Shown here: positions 15,450-23,242 of the stretch, one piece after another
Layout: every line of letters begins with the position of its first letter
Numbering within the stretch: position 1 is the first letter of the stretch
Assembly: GCA_045542755.1 (NCBI GenBank)
Contig: JAZQLP010000158.1
Coordinates: 1-29,556 of the forward strand
Origin: JAZQLP01 sp045542755
GTDB lineage: Bacteria; Bacillota; Clostridia; Oscillospirales; UBA644
Reading direction: 5' to 3'
DNA length: 29,556 nt
Notes under the pieces: generated by a model
Seen by the model: the letters and a program-made list of their open reading frames with translations, nothing else
Databases searched by the model: none
What the model was told of the DNA's origin: nothing
Position numbers and translations under genes: made by a program

Positions 15450-17342
15450 ATGCTTAAAAGCATATCATCTAAACTGATCACACTGTTTATCTGCGTTACT
15501 TCTTTGGTGTTTTTGATCACCAGCATAATGTTCATGTACTTGTTTTCAAGTTATGCGTACAATGAAAAAGAAGAGCTGCTGGTAAACAGTGCGAGCAGTA
15601 TTGCCGATTTCGCCGCCGATCAGTTGAAAGCAACAGACGGCGACGATTTTTCGTTTGATCTGAGATATTTTGCGGATTCGGTATTGGATGCAAGCGTTTG
15701 GATATGTGACGGAAACGGATTTTTTAGAACCGACCTTGGTTCTTCCGGCCCTCAGACTGCTGACCAGCTGACTGACGAGGAATACGTCATAATAATGAAC
15801 GCTATGAGTACGGGCGACGTCAAGGTGACTGAGGAGTTTTCAGACACCTTTGGCGAGGATTTTCTCTCCGCCTGTGCCCCCATACTTATATCCGTTGAGG
15901 AGCTTAACGCCTTGAACAGTGCTGCCGAGGAAGACGGCGGTGTAGGAGAGACCGGCTCCGATATTTTAGACAACGAAGGTCCCTTTTCTCAGCGTATTAC
16001 CGTTGACGGAAAGGAATATGTCACCAAGGGACTTGTAATTATTCATTCACCCCTCACGGATATAAACGATTACTACATTAAGGCTCAGATATTCTTGCTT
16101 ATTGCCCTTATTGTCGGTATAGCCGTTGCTGCTGCCGTGGCTATCGCCTTCTCTCTGCGATTCACCCGTCCCATAAAGACCATGAGAAAGGCCGCATCGA
16201 GAATCGCGGCGGGAGATTACGACGTAAGAGTACAGCTTGAGGATAAATCAGAGCTTTCCGAGCTTGCGTACGGTCTTAACCACCTTGCTTCCACCACTGG
16301 TTCCACCGTTACCAAGCTGAAAAATGAAACCCTTAAGCTTTCAAACATCATTAATAACGTTACAGACGGTCTTGCGGCTTACGATACAAGCCTCAGACTT
16401 ATGACCTATAACGCTGCACTTCTGAAGATCTGTAAAGAGGACTATTTCCAGCGTCCCGAAATAAAGGACGCACTCATACAGGTAATGAAGGACGGCCAGG
16501 TTCGTACGGTAATTCTTGAAGAGCAGAACGATATTCTGCGCTTTACCTTTACCCAGATAAAAACCAACGACGTGGTAGAGGGCGCGGTGGTAATCGTTTC
16601 TGATATCAGTCAGAGCGAAAAGCTTGAAAGATTGAGAAGAGAGTTCGTTGCAAACGTTTCCCACGAGTTTAGAACACCCCTTACCATTATTCAGGGCTCC
16701 GTGGAGGTTCTTCTTGACGGCGCGGTTACCGAACCCGAAGAGGTACAAAGATTCCACGAAAGAATAGCCACCGAGGCAAGTGCGCTTGAGAGATTGGTTC
16801 GTGACCTATTGGATACGTCCAGATTTAAGGCCGGTAAGATAAAGCTTAAACCCACCCGTGTTAACGGCGTAGAACTCCTCACTTCTCTCACCGACAGTCT
16901 GGTGCCCGTAGCAAAGGAAAAGGGTATACATCTTGTATACGAGCACTCCGAGCTTCCCGACTTCTGGGCCGATTACGACAGACTCCGCCAGCTTATAATC
17001 ATCTTTATAGATAACGCCATAAAGTTCACCTCCGAGGGCGGGTACATCACCGTTTCTACCTACCAGAAGGACAATATGGGCTACATCTGCTTCAAGGATA
17101 CGGGCGTGGGCATTAACCCCGAAGAGATCCCATTTATCTTTGAAAGATTCTATAAGGTTGATAAGGCCCGCGGCGGTTCCGAAACCGGCACCGGCTTGGG
17201 GCTTTCCATTGCCGGACAGATAGTACAGCTCCACGGCGGTAAGATAAACGTTGAAAGTGACGTGGGCAAGGGCACTACCTTTAAGGTAATGCTTCCCCTT
17301 TACGACGGTCAGGATCAGATTCCTACCGAAGAGGCTGAATAA
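15450..17342 (+). CDS. membrane sensor histidine kinase
   Basis: A 630-aa partner of the preceding response regulator. Order: first membrane helix (about 9-32), an extracellular sensor region of about 175 residues with a strongly acidic middle, second helix (about 213-236) and a HAMP linker starting F-T-R-P-I. A PAS-like segment (about 290-390) follows, then HisKA with phospho-acceptor His405 in V-S-H-E-F-R-T-P. The ATPase domain has the N box (I-F-I-D-N-A-I-K-F-T), G1 D-T-G-V-G-I and the G-T-G-L-G-L-S-I lid. The TM-sensor-TM-HAMP-PAS-kinase order resembles WalK/PhoR kinases. There is no good Shine-Dalgarno; translation is probably coupled to the response regulator. The extracellular domain is unassigned, so the signal is unknown. 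Confidence 0.92.
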   Translation: MLKSISSKLITLFICVTSLVFLITSIMFMYLFSSYAYNEKEELLVNSASSIADFAADQLKATDGDDFSFDLRYFADSVLDASVWICDGNGFFRTDLGSSGPQTADQLTDEEYVIIMNAMSTGDVKVTEEFSDTFGEDFLSACAPILISVEELNALNSAAEEDGGVGETGSDILDNEGPFSQRITVDGKEYVTKGLVIIHSPLTDINDYYIKAQIFLLIALIVGIAVAAAVAIAFSLRFTRPIKTMRKAASRIAAGDYDVRVQLEDKSELSELAYGLNHLASTTGSTVTKLKNETLKLSNIINNVTDGLAAYDTSLRLMTYNAALLKICKEDYFQRPEIKDALIQVMKDGQVRTVILEEQNDILRFTFTQIKTNDVVEGAVVIVSDISQSEKLERLRREFVANVSHEFRTPLTIIQGSVEVLLDGAVTEPEEVQRFHERIATEASALERLVRDLLDTSRFKAGKIKLKPTRVNGVELLTSLTDSLVPVAKEKGIHLVYEHSELPDFWADYDRLRQLIIIFIDNAIKFTSEGGYITVSTYQKDNMGYICFKDTGVGINPEEIPFIFERFYKVDKARGGSETGTGLGLSIAGQIVQLHGGKINVESDVGKGTTFKVMLPLYDGQDQIPTEEAE

Positions 17343-17356
17343 AGTTAATTCAAAAT

Positions 17357-17406
17357 AAAAAAGAGCCAACGCAAGCAGCTTATGCAAAATGCGTTGGCTC
17401 TTTTTT
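17357..17406 (+). terminator. strong terminator after the sensor kinase
   Basis: 17-bp stem: 17357-17373 with 17390-17406, GC-rich core GAGCCAACGCA / TGCGTTGGCTC, 16-nt loop, flanked by A- and T-runs, so it can act in both directions. It lies about 15 bp after the kinase stop. Confidence 0.93.
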
Positions 17407-17431
17407 ATTTGTGAAATTTTTGTAAACGGTA

Positions 17432-17460
17432 TTGACAGCGTAACATTGTTATGCTATAAT
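17432..17460 (+). promoter_or_regulatory. consensus extended -10 promoter of the yhbD-like/bactofilin operon
   Basis: TTGACA (17432-17437), exactly 17 bp, TATAAT (17455-17460) with TG one base upstream (TGCTATAAT). This is a perfect sigma-A-type consensus promoter. Expected transcription start is near 17467, inside the second operator described separately. Confidence 0.92.
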
Positions 17461-17480
17461 GCAAGCGTAACAATGTTACG
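17438..17480. promoter_or_regulatory. twin palindromic operators GTAACAwTGTTAC
   Basis: Site 1 at 17440-17452 (GTAACATTGTTAT) fills the -35/-10 spacer. Site 2 at 17467-17479 (GTAACAATGTTAC) is a perfect 13-bp odd palindrome at the start of transcription. Flanking GC steps extend both to about 17 bp. Their centres are 27 bp apart. The placement means a bound protein would block RNA polymerase. The HTH protein encoded directly downstream is the obvious candidate for autorepression, but that is inference. Confidence 0.75.
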
Positions 17481-17494
17481 GCAGGAGGGAATCA

Positions 17495-17890
17495 ATGAGT
17501 AACGAAAGCTTGATTTCAAAAAAAGAACTGCTTACGAGATATAATATCTCATACGGCGCTCTGTATAGATGGAAACGTAAGGGGCTTATTCCCGACGAGT
17601 GGTTTATGAAGAAGGCGACTTCAACGGGGCAGGAAACCTTTTTCCCCGAAAAGCTTGTTTGCGAAAGAATCGAAACCATACAAAGTATGAAAGAGGACGT
17701 TCTTCTTGACGAGCTTGCCCAAAAGCTTTCGGGTGAGGAGAAGAAAAACGAGTTTATCCTTCTTGATACCGAGTTTGGGGAGAAAACCTTTAGGCTTTGC
17801 GATGTAAAGTCCATTTCCGTTGTGGACAAAAACGGAGAAGTAACAGATATTATGGAAACTGTAAAAAACATACTCAATAAGGGCAACTAA
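17495..17890 (+). CDS. YhbD-like MerR-type HTH protein (DUF4004 family)
   Basis: A 131-aa protein with an N-terminal MerR-like helix-turn-helix (about 7-35: K-K-E-L-L-T-R-Y-N-I-S, then Y-R-W-K-R-K-G-L-I-P). A conserved W-F-M-K-K-A-T-S-T-G-Q-E-T-F-F-P segment follows (36-55), then a helical region and a small C-terminal beta portion. This matches the YhbD/DUF4004 family, which in Bacillus precedes the YhbE/YhbF bactofilin-type genes; here a bactofilin follows 18 bp downstream. It has AGGAGG and a consensus promoter with two operator palindromes directly upstream, suggesting it represses its own operon. Biochemical function is not established. Confidence 0.82.
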   Translation: MSNESLISKKELLTRYNISYGALYRWKRKGLIPDEWFMKKATSTGQETFFPEKLVCERIETIQSMKEDVLLDELAQKLSGEEKKNEFILLDTEFGEKTFRLCDVKSISVVDKNGEVTDIMETVKNILNKGN

Positions 17891-17908
17891 GGAAAGGTTG
17901 GTAAATAC

Positions 17909-18646
17909 ATGAATATAAGCGGAAGCGGAACTATTCCCGCAGGTGAATACAATCAGAAAATAAGCATAAGCGGCAGCGGAAAAATAGACGGCAATATAAG
18001 GTGCACCGAGTTTTTTTGTGCAGGATCTGCAAGGGGAAACGGAAATATTGATTGCTCCGGCGAAGTTGAAATAGCCGGCTCTATGTCAGTTGACGGTTCT
18101 TTGACGGGCGAAAAAATAGAGGTAAGCGGTTCCTGTAAAATTGGCGAAAGCTGTACGGCAAAAGAAAAAATAATGATCGCGGGGTCTTTAAAAACCAAAT
18201 CAGCAAAGACGGCGTATCTTAATTGTATGGGAGTAATAACCACCGAGGAAATCGAAGCTGAAAAGGTAAAGGTTTCGGGCGTTATAAACTGTGAGGGGCT
18301 TCTTAATGCAGAAAAAATTGAAATCGTAATGGAGCATAATGCATGTAAGATAGGATCTATAGGAGGAAGCGATGTGAAGATATACCCCAAAAACCGTTTC
18401 CGTAAATCCAACGCATCCCGTATGCCCCTTCTGTCCAAGCTCATTGGAATGGGCTCTGACGGAGCTGTTACATATATTTCCGAATCCATAGAGGGTGACG
18501 TTATCGCACTTGAAAACGTAAAGGCTCCTTTGGTTATAGGTAGAGTTGTGGCTATTGGTAACGGGTGTGAAATTGGACTCGTTCAGTACAGCGAAGCAAT
18601 AGAGATAGACCCCGACGCAAAGGTAGAAAAACAGGAAAAGATATAA
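17909..18646 (+). CDS. bactofilin-like polymer-forming protein
   Basis: A 245-aa protein made mostly of short beta repeats with recurring G-S-G/S-G-S-G-K-I-D-G, C-S-G-E-V-E-I-A-G-S-M and V-S-G-x-I/C turns, the right-handed beta-helix pattern of bactofilins (polymer-forming cytoskeletal family). The repeats cover about residues 1-150 and recur around 190-235, with a linker of about 40 residues between. There is no signal peptide or membrane span. It probably assembles into cytoplasmic filaments or patches that organise envelope processes. It is twice the length of minimal bactofilins and cysteine-rich for the family (about 8 Cys). It pairs with the YhbD-like gene in one operon. Confidence 0.85.
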   Translation: MNISGSGTIPAGEYNQKISISGSGKIDGNIRCTEFFCAGSARGNGNIDCSGEVEIAGSMSVDGSLTGEKIEVSGSCKIGESCTAKEKIMIAGSLKTKSAKTAYLNCMGVITTEEIEAEKVKVSGVINCEGLLNAEKIEIVMEHNACKIGSIGGSDVKIYPKNRFRKSNASRMPLLSKLIGMGSDGAVTYISESIEGDVIALENVKAPLVIGRVVAIGNGCEIGLVQYSEAIEIDPDAKVEKQEKI

Positions 18647-18674
18647 AAAGAGCGCATCCCGAAAAGGGATGCGC
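18645..18674 (-). terminator. terminator of the minus-strand small RNA, shared with the bactofilin operon
   Basis: A 9-bp perfect stem GCGCATCCC (18652-18660) / GGGATGCGC (18666-18674). On the minus strand it is followed by CTTTTT (18650-18645), a good T-tract. On the plus strand the following AAATTTTATT is weaker but may still end the bactofilin transcript. Confidence 0.85.
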
Positions 18675-18822
18675 AAATTTTATTCTTAAAAGGACAAAAG
18701 TTGTTATAGATTGCTCTATAACAACTCTTGTAAACACCCAAACACACAACAAAATTACGAGATGTAAGTGGTGATATAAGTTCAAGTACAACCGTTTGGG
18801 CAAAATTGCCAATCCCTTATTC
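18645..18822 (-). ncRNA. unrecognised small RNA of about 178 nt with its own promoter and terminator
   Basis: On the minus strand a perfect promoter (18829-18857) predicts transcription from about 18822, and a strong terminator ends it near 18645. No open frame with a start signal fits between them. Hand-found structure includes a 12-bp perfect hairpin with a 4-nt loop (18699-18710/18715-18726) and a 7-bp helix (18737-18743/18794-18800) enclosing an apical stem (18745-18750/18768-18773, plus 18755-18758/18764-18767). A likely closing stem joins the 5' AAGGGA to a UCCUUU before the terminator. The size fits 6S RNA, but I do not see a clear 6S central bubble and cannot place it in any family. 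It is not tRNA, tmRNA, SRP RNA or RNase P RNA by eye. Confidence 0.6.
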
Positions 18823-18828
18823 GCATAT

Positions 18829-18857
18829 ATTATAATACATTTCTTAACTTTTGTCAA
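18829..18857 (-). promoter_or_regulatory. perfect sigma-A promoter driving the small RNA
   Basis: Read on the minus strand: TTGACA (18857-18852), exactly 17 bp, TATAAT (18834-18829). All 12 consensus bases match at optimal spacing, which suggests high constitutive expression. No protein start lies within reach downstream on that strand. Confidence 0.88.
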
Positions 18858-19023
18858 GATTTATGTTCCCTTAAAAGTGTGACAAAAGGCTGAAATGTTG
18901 GGTTTTCAGCCACATTTTCCCCATTTATCGCCCATTTTTTTGATTTTTCGGTGGAAGGCTTGGTATAAAACTCAAAGGCCGAGGAAAGATAAAAACGTAA
19001 AAAATTGATAGGTGGGTTAAAGA
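18858..19023. other. upstream region of ypeB
   Basis: This 166-bp stretch contains a hairpin GGCTGAAA (18888-18895) / TTTCAGCC (18904-18911) with an 8-nt loop. It is AT-rich and must hold the ypeB promoter. I could not find a clear sigma-G, sigma-F or sigma-A motif. The ypeB Shine-Dalgarno AGGTGGG is at 19010-19016. Confidence 0.5.
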
Positions 19024-20415
19024 ATGTATATAAGAAGACGGTCCTTTGTACTGATACTCTCGTTTGCTTTGTTTGCAACTGCAATAACGGGGGGATTTTT
19101 GTTCTGCGAGGCAAGAAAGAACGCCTCTCTTGTATCCGATAACGGCTACGGTTACCAGCGTGATATAGCAAACCTTGCCGTTTCTCTTGATGAGATAAGC
19201 AGGGGATTACAGAAGGCAAAATACGCACAAACACCCTATCGCTCGGCGGCAATAGCGGCAGGGCTTCTTGCCGAAGCGGAAAGCGCAAGAACGGCCCTGT
19301 CAGCACTTCCAACCTACGAGCTTATGCTGGAAAAGACAAACGAGTTTTTGAGCCGAGTGGGGGATTACTCTATGTACCTGACCCGCAAAGCTATTAACGG
19401 CGAAACCGTAACGGCAGAAGAAATGGCGAACTTAAACTCCCTCGCCCGATCTGCGGCCATTCTTGCAGATAAAATGGCGGAAATAGAAGCTTCCGTTATA
19501 GGGGAGAATATGGATTACGACACCATATCGGAGATGTTTGACGTTCCCGACGAATATTGGGAGCAGAGCATTGAAACCTCCTCCGGCGGACTTTCGGAAA
19601 CAGAAGCACCCAACGACTTTTTGGGCTTTGAGGAGATTTTCCCTTCGGACGAGTTTAATTACGACGGTCTTTACTCCGATCATCTTAAAACCGTAACTTC
19701 CCCCTTCCTTGATTCTTTAGAGGCCATAACCGAAAAAGAGGCAAAAGAAAAGACGGCGGCAATTCTGGGTTGTCCCGTAGAGGAGCTTTCCCTTACGGGT
19801 GACGTAGGAACTACCAGCATGAAATGCTACGTTTTCACCCGCGGACAGGACGGAGCTACCGTATATCTTACCAAGCAGGGAGGATATCTTTATTCCTATT
19901 CCTCAAACGGCGGAGCTACGATGGGCGATATATCCGTTGACGAGGATACTGCCGTTGCTTCGGCGGAAGAATTTCTTGCAAAATGCGGATATTCAAACTG
20001 CGGCAGAGCCTATTGGCAGTACCAGGATAACCTGATTATGCTTACCTACGTTACCGTTAATAACGGGGTAAGAATATATCCTGAAGAGATAAAGGTGGGC
20101 GTTTCCCTTACCGACGGCCAAGTGGTATACTGTGACGCATCCCGTCACCTTATATCTAAAAACAGCTCAAGAGATCTCGAGATAGAAGGTGGGATAACCG
20201 AGGAAGAGGCTGTTGCAACCATCTCCTCTCTCCTTGAAACCGAGAATGTGGAGAAGGCTGTTATACAGACTCCCGGTAACAGAGATATTTTATGTTACGA
20301 GATATACTGTAAGTCAGACGACACCGAAATGGTAGTATATATTAATGCTCAGACGGGGGCTGAAGAGGAGAGTCTTTTGCTTACCCGTAACGAAGAAGGG
20401 TATTGGGCAAAATAA
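19024..20415 (+). CDS. ypeB: germination protein YpeB
   Basis: Spore protein that in Bacillus holds and stabilises the cortex-lytic enzyme SleB at the inner spore membrane. The 463-aa product has a basic N-terminus and one uncleaved signal-anchor helix (about 8-28), then an alpha-helical N-domain with F-L-S-R-V-G-D-Y-S-M-Y-L near residue 110, typical of YpeB. The C-terminal half contains PepSY-type repeats (around 235-310, 325-380 and 390-455). Shine-Dalgarno AGGTGGG is 7 nt upstream. In Bacillus ypeB follows sleB; here it stands alone between the small RNA and a convergent operon, with no cortex hydrolase in the window. Confidence 0.88.
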   Translation: MYIRRRSFVLILSFALFATAITGGFLFCEARKNASLVSDNGYGYQRDIANLAVSLDEISRGLQKAKYAQTPYRSAAIAAGLLAEAESARTALSALPTYELMLEKTNEFLSRVGDYSMYLTRKAINGETVTAEEMANLNSLARSAAILADKMAEIEASVIGENMDYDTISEMFDVPDEYWEQSIETSSGGLSETEAPNDFLGFEEIFPSDEFNYDGLYSDHLKTVTSPFLDSLEAITEKEAKEKTAAILGCPVEELSLTGDVGTTSMKCYVFTRGQDGATVYLTKQGGYLYSYSSNGGATMGDISVDEDTAVASAEEFLAKCGYSNCGRAYWQYQDNLIMLTYVTVNNGVRIYPEEIKVGVSLTDGQVVYCDASRHLISKNSSRDLEIEGGITEEEAVATISSLLETENVEKAVIQTPGNRDILCYEIYCKSDDTEMVVYINAQTGAEEESLLLTRNEEGYWAK

Positions 20416-20452
20416 AAAAGACGGACACGAAATAACGTGTCCGTCTTTTTTT
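20414..20452. terminator. bidirectional terminator between ypeB and the nag/uxaE operon
   Basis: A 16-bp perfect stem 20414-20429 / 20436-20451 (core GACGGACACG / CGTGTCCGTC), loop AAATAA, with A-run and T-run on the outer sides, so it works for both convergent transcripts. The left arm overlaps the ypeB stop codon. Confidence 0.93.
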
Positions 20453-20463
20453 GCTATATATGC

Positions 20464-21933
20464 TTATTTTCTGTAAAGCAGAATCAGATGACGTCCAATA
20501 TGTCTTTCCAATCTTCTTGCATACTCTTCGTCGTACTTTCTCCATGCGTCGTACAGTCTATCGCGGAAACGGAGGGTACCGTCCTCGTTCTTTTCGTTAA
20601 GAATAAGACCGTATGTTATATGGATAAGCTGACGGGAGTCGTTGTTTTTGAAGAGTTCGGGAAGCTGCTCGTCGGTAAGGTCCGAAAGCTGGGGGATATT
20701 GTTCAGATCGGTGGTGACGTGATAGTATGCAGTGGCCTTTTCAAAGGCGTAATCCCTTGCATACTGATGTATCTCCCTGTAAAGCTCGGGGGAATGTTCT
20801 GCAATTACCGCCATAGCCTCAAGCCAGTTTGTGCCTGCGGTCTTGAGGTGGAAGCAACCTTCGGTATGTTTACCCACAATACCGAATACCGAGAATTTAT
20901 CTGAACCCGAGTGAACGCTTATCTTATATCCGAAGTGCTTTGCTATGGCGGCGTGAATAGCAAATTCTCTTTCAAACTGCTCGATATCGCCGATATAGTC
21001 TATACCCTTCTGGAACTCTCCGCAGAAACGGGGAGCCACCGTAGCGGGCTTTACTCCTCTGGAGATAAGCTCGTTTGCAACGTAAAAATGCTGGATAGGA
21101 TCGGTGGGGGTTGCGGTTTCGTCAATGGATACCTCAAAGTCGAGAGCGTCGTCCTTACCTGCAAAGAAGTCGTCGTATACGGATACGGCAAAGTCTATGG
21201 CCTTATTGTAGATGAGGCAGGTCCTCTTAAAGGTGTCCTCGTCAAAGGTCAGGGACAGGTCGCCTACGGCAAAGGTCTTGTTGAGATACTTCTCTTCAAG
21301 GGCGGCATTGCTTTCGTATGCGGCGTTTACCTCTTCGGCGGTCATGGCTGTTACGTCGTTTCTGATATGCTCGCTACAGTCAAGAGTTATCATGGTGTAG
21401 CCGCAGGAAATGGCGTATTTTACCTCGTCCTTGGTTTTGAGATGGTCACCGTCGGCGCCAAAGCCCTTGGTGAAGTTTTCTCTGAACACCGCCCAGGAAG
21501 CGCAGTCAAGAACATCTTCGAAGGTTCTGTTGGTGAGGGTAAGCTCGCGGATGGACTGCTGGGCAAGGATAGGATATGCGTCGCATTTTTCAAAAACACG
21601 GATGTGGCCGGGAGTTGCAATTCCCAATCTGTCGCCAACGCCTACCGTACGGGGTTTTTTCAGTACCGATACGGGAGCGGTGAAGGGAAATACCTTACGA
21701 AGAATAACTGCATTTTCATGGGTAAGGGGGGCATATATCCATTTGTCGCCTCTGGCGGGGAATGCTGTACCCGTAAAGCCGAGAGATGCTTCGGCTACCA
21801 GATAGTCGGCATCCTCTGCCTTAACCATAAATGCGGTTCCCTGGAAAGTTCTGTGAATGGAACGGGGATAAACACCGTATTCCTCGGGGTTCATCTCCAT
21901 CTGTTCTATAAATCTAATTATCTGTGTATTCAT
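20464..21933 (-). CDS. uxaE: UxaE-type tagaturonate/hexuronate epimerase family protein
   Basis: A 489-aa protein of the tagaturonate epimerase (UxaE) family, whose characterised member interconverts tagaturonate and fructuronate. Family blocks are clear: G-V-G-D-R-L-G-I-A-T-P-G-H near residues 98-110, L-A-Q-Q-S-I-R-E, G-F-G-A-D-G-D-H-L-K-T near 157-167, F-E-V-S-I-D-E-T-A-T-P-T, K-I-S-V-H-S-G-S-D-K-F-S-V, F-H-L-K-T-A-G-T and R-Q-L-I-H-I-T-Y-G. It is the last gene of a tightly packed operon otherwise devoted to amino sugars, 16 bp after the AGE-family epimerase. No uronate isomerase, fructuronate reductase or KDG kinase is present here, so its true substrate in this operon is open. Confidence 0.85.
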   Translation of the reverse strand: MNTQIIRFIEQMEMNPEEYGVYPRSIHRTFQGTAFMVKAEDADYLVAEASLGFTGTAFPARGDKWIYAPLTHENAVILRKVFPFTAPVSVLKKPRTVGVGDRLGIATPGHIRVFEKCDAYPILAQQSIRELTLTNRTFEDVLDCASWAVFRENFTKGFGADGDHLKTKDEVKYAISCGYTMITLDCSEHIRNDVTAMTAEEVNAAYESNAALEEKYLNKTFAVGDLSLTFDEDTFKRTCLIYNKAIDFAVSVYDDFFAGKDDALDFEVSIDETATPTDPIQHFYVANELISRGVKPATVAPRFCGEFQKGIDYIGDIEQFEREFAIHAAIAKHFGYKISVHSGSDKFSVFGIVGKHTEGCFHLKTAGTNWLEAMAVIAEHSPELYREIHQYARDYAFEKATAYYHVTTDLNNIPQLSDLTDEQLPELFKNNDSRQLIHITYGLILNEKNEDGTLRFRDRLYDAWRKYDEEYARRLERHIGRHLILLYRK

Positions 21934-21949
21934 AATATTCTTTGCTTCC

Positions 21950-23230
21950 TTATTTTTCGAGAGTATAGAGGAATCTTAAGATATACATAAGGTTTCTGGT
22001 AATATGATAGGGGTCCTTAACGGGAAGAGCAGTAACCTTAGTCACGGGCTGACCGTCGCGGCGAAGTATCTGTACCCATTCACGAATCTCTCTGTCGGGA
22101 TTGGGATGGAAGGTAAAGGTATAGTCGAAAATCTTATCATACCATTCCTTAAGCTCTTCATCCTTAGTAAGCTCGCCGAAGAGAAGTGCGGAGTAGAGGG
22201 CTTCGCTGTGTACCCACCAGAGCTTGTCGCTCCAGCCGGACATAAGCTGCTGATAGATGGGCTCGGTTGTGGGATCGTTTTCGCCTGCAAGGGGCTCGCC
22301 GCCCTTTGAGTCGATGAAGTGATAGAGTCCGCCATAAACGGGGTCCCAACCTGTATTGAGGGCGTTTTTAAGCACCTTCGCACATCTTTCGGTATAGCTC
22401 TTGTCCCCAAGCATGTCTGCGGCGTGCTGGATAAACCACATTTCTTCGCAGATGTGGCCGGGATTTGAGTGGTTACCGAAGATACCCTCAACTCTACCGC
22501 CGCCTCTGTAAATTACCTCACGGAGAACGCCCTCTTCGTCGGTAAAGAGGTTGAGAACGTTGTCTACCGATTCGCGGAGCTTGCCCAGAACGTAATCGCA
22601 ATATTCGGGGTCAAATACCTGAGAAGCCTGATACATATTGTAGCAATGGGCTATTCTCACCATATAGAATCCGTGCATTACGTATTCGGGAGAAATGGGG
22701 TAGGGCAGTGTGCGGTAGTTGTAGGTTTCAAATCTGGTCATTATGGAGGCGTAGAGCTTTCTTGCAATATCGTACGCTTCCTTATCGTTGGCGGCAATAC
22801 TGTACTGAGCAAGACCGTCGTGAACAAAGCCGTCGGCGTAAATGCTCATATCGTATATATCAAAGCCGTCTACTTTAAGGGGTTCGCCCTTTTCGTTCAT
22901 AAGGAATACGCAACGAAGGGGCTCGTCGGGCATAAAGCAGTGGTTTACAAGAAAATCGCGACCGCTTTTTGCAAGACGGAGGAACTCCTTTCTCTGTGCG
23001 TCGGTAAAGGGACGCTCCATTTGTGCCATTTTGGAGAAAAGCCAAAGGAATCGGCCTTCGCTCCATGTATATTTGTCGGTGGAAACAAGCTTGCTGCCGT
23101 CGTTTGTAAAGCAGTTGAAGTAGCCGCCGTTTACCTTGTCCTCACATCTTTCAAGCCAAAAGGGGAGGATGTTGTTACAAAGCTCGTTTTCGTAAAAGCC
23201 GATAGAGAGCTTAAGATCGTTTTTGGTCAT
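21950..23230 (-). CDS. AGE-family N-acylglucosamine 2-epimerase
   Basis: A 426-aa (alpha/alpha)6-barrel sugar epimerase. Family features are the start N-I-L-P-F-W, G-G-Y-F-N-C-F near residue 35, W-S-E-G-R-F-L-W, then the catalytic-histidine regions G-N-H-S-N-P-G-H-I-C-E-E and W-W-V-H-S-E-A-L. Such enzymes usually convert N-acetylmannosamine to N-acetylglucosamine, but the family also includes cellobiose 2-epimerase and mannose isomerase. The neighbouring NanA-like lyase, NagA and NagB favour ManNAc/GlcNAc. It starts 12 bp after the lyase. Free sugars are the substrate, so a GlcNAc kinase is needed downstream, and none is encoded here. Confidence 0.87.
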   Translation of the reverse strand: MTKNDLKLSIGFYENELCNNILPFWLERCEDKVNGGYFNCFTNDGSKLVSTDKYTWSEGRFLWLFSKMAQMERPFTDAQRKEFLRLAKSGRDFLVNHCFMPDEPLRCVFLMNEKGEPLKVDGFDIYDMSIYADGFVHDGLAQYSIAANDKEAYDIARKLYASIMTRFETYNYRTLPYPISPEYVMHGFYMVRIAHCYNMYQASQVFDPEYCDYVLGKLRESVDNVLNLFTDEEGVLREVIYRGGGRVEGIFGNHSNPGHICEEMWFIQHAADMLGDKSYTERCAKVLKNALNTGWDPVYGGLYHFIDSKGGEPLAGENDPTTEPIYQQLMSGWSDKLWWVHSEALYSALLFGELTKDEELKEWYDKIFDYTFTFHPNPDREIREWVQILRRDGQPVTKVTALPVKDPYHITRNLMYILRFLYTLEK

Positions 23231-23242
23231 TTCTTTATATCC

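Noticed and set aside
18645..18822. Calling the small RNA 6S RNA
   Set aside because: Length and strong promoter fit, but I could not draw the single long duplex with a central open bubble, and no conserved 6S sequence was recognised. Left unnamed.
18552..18857. Minus-strand 101-aa open frame across the small-RNA region
   Set aside because: The start lies upstream of the -10 box of the promoter, the frame crosses the terminator into the bactofilin gene, and there is no Shine-Dalgarno. An RNA gene explains the region better.
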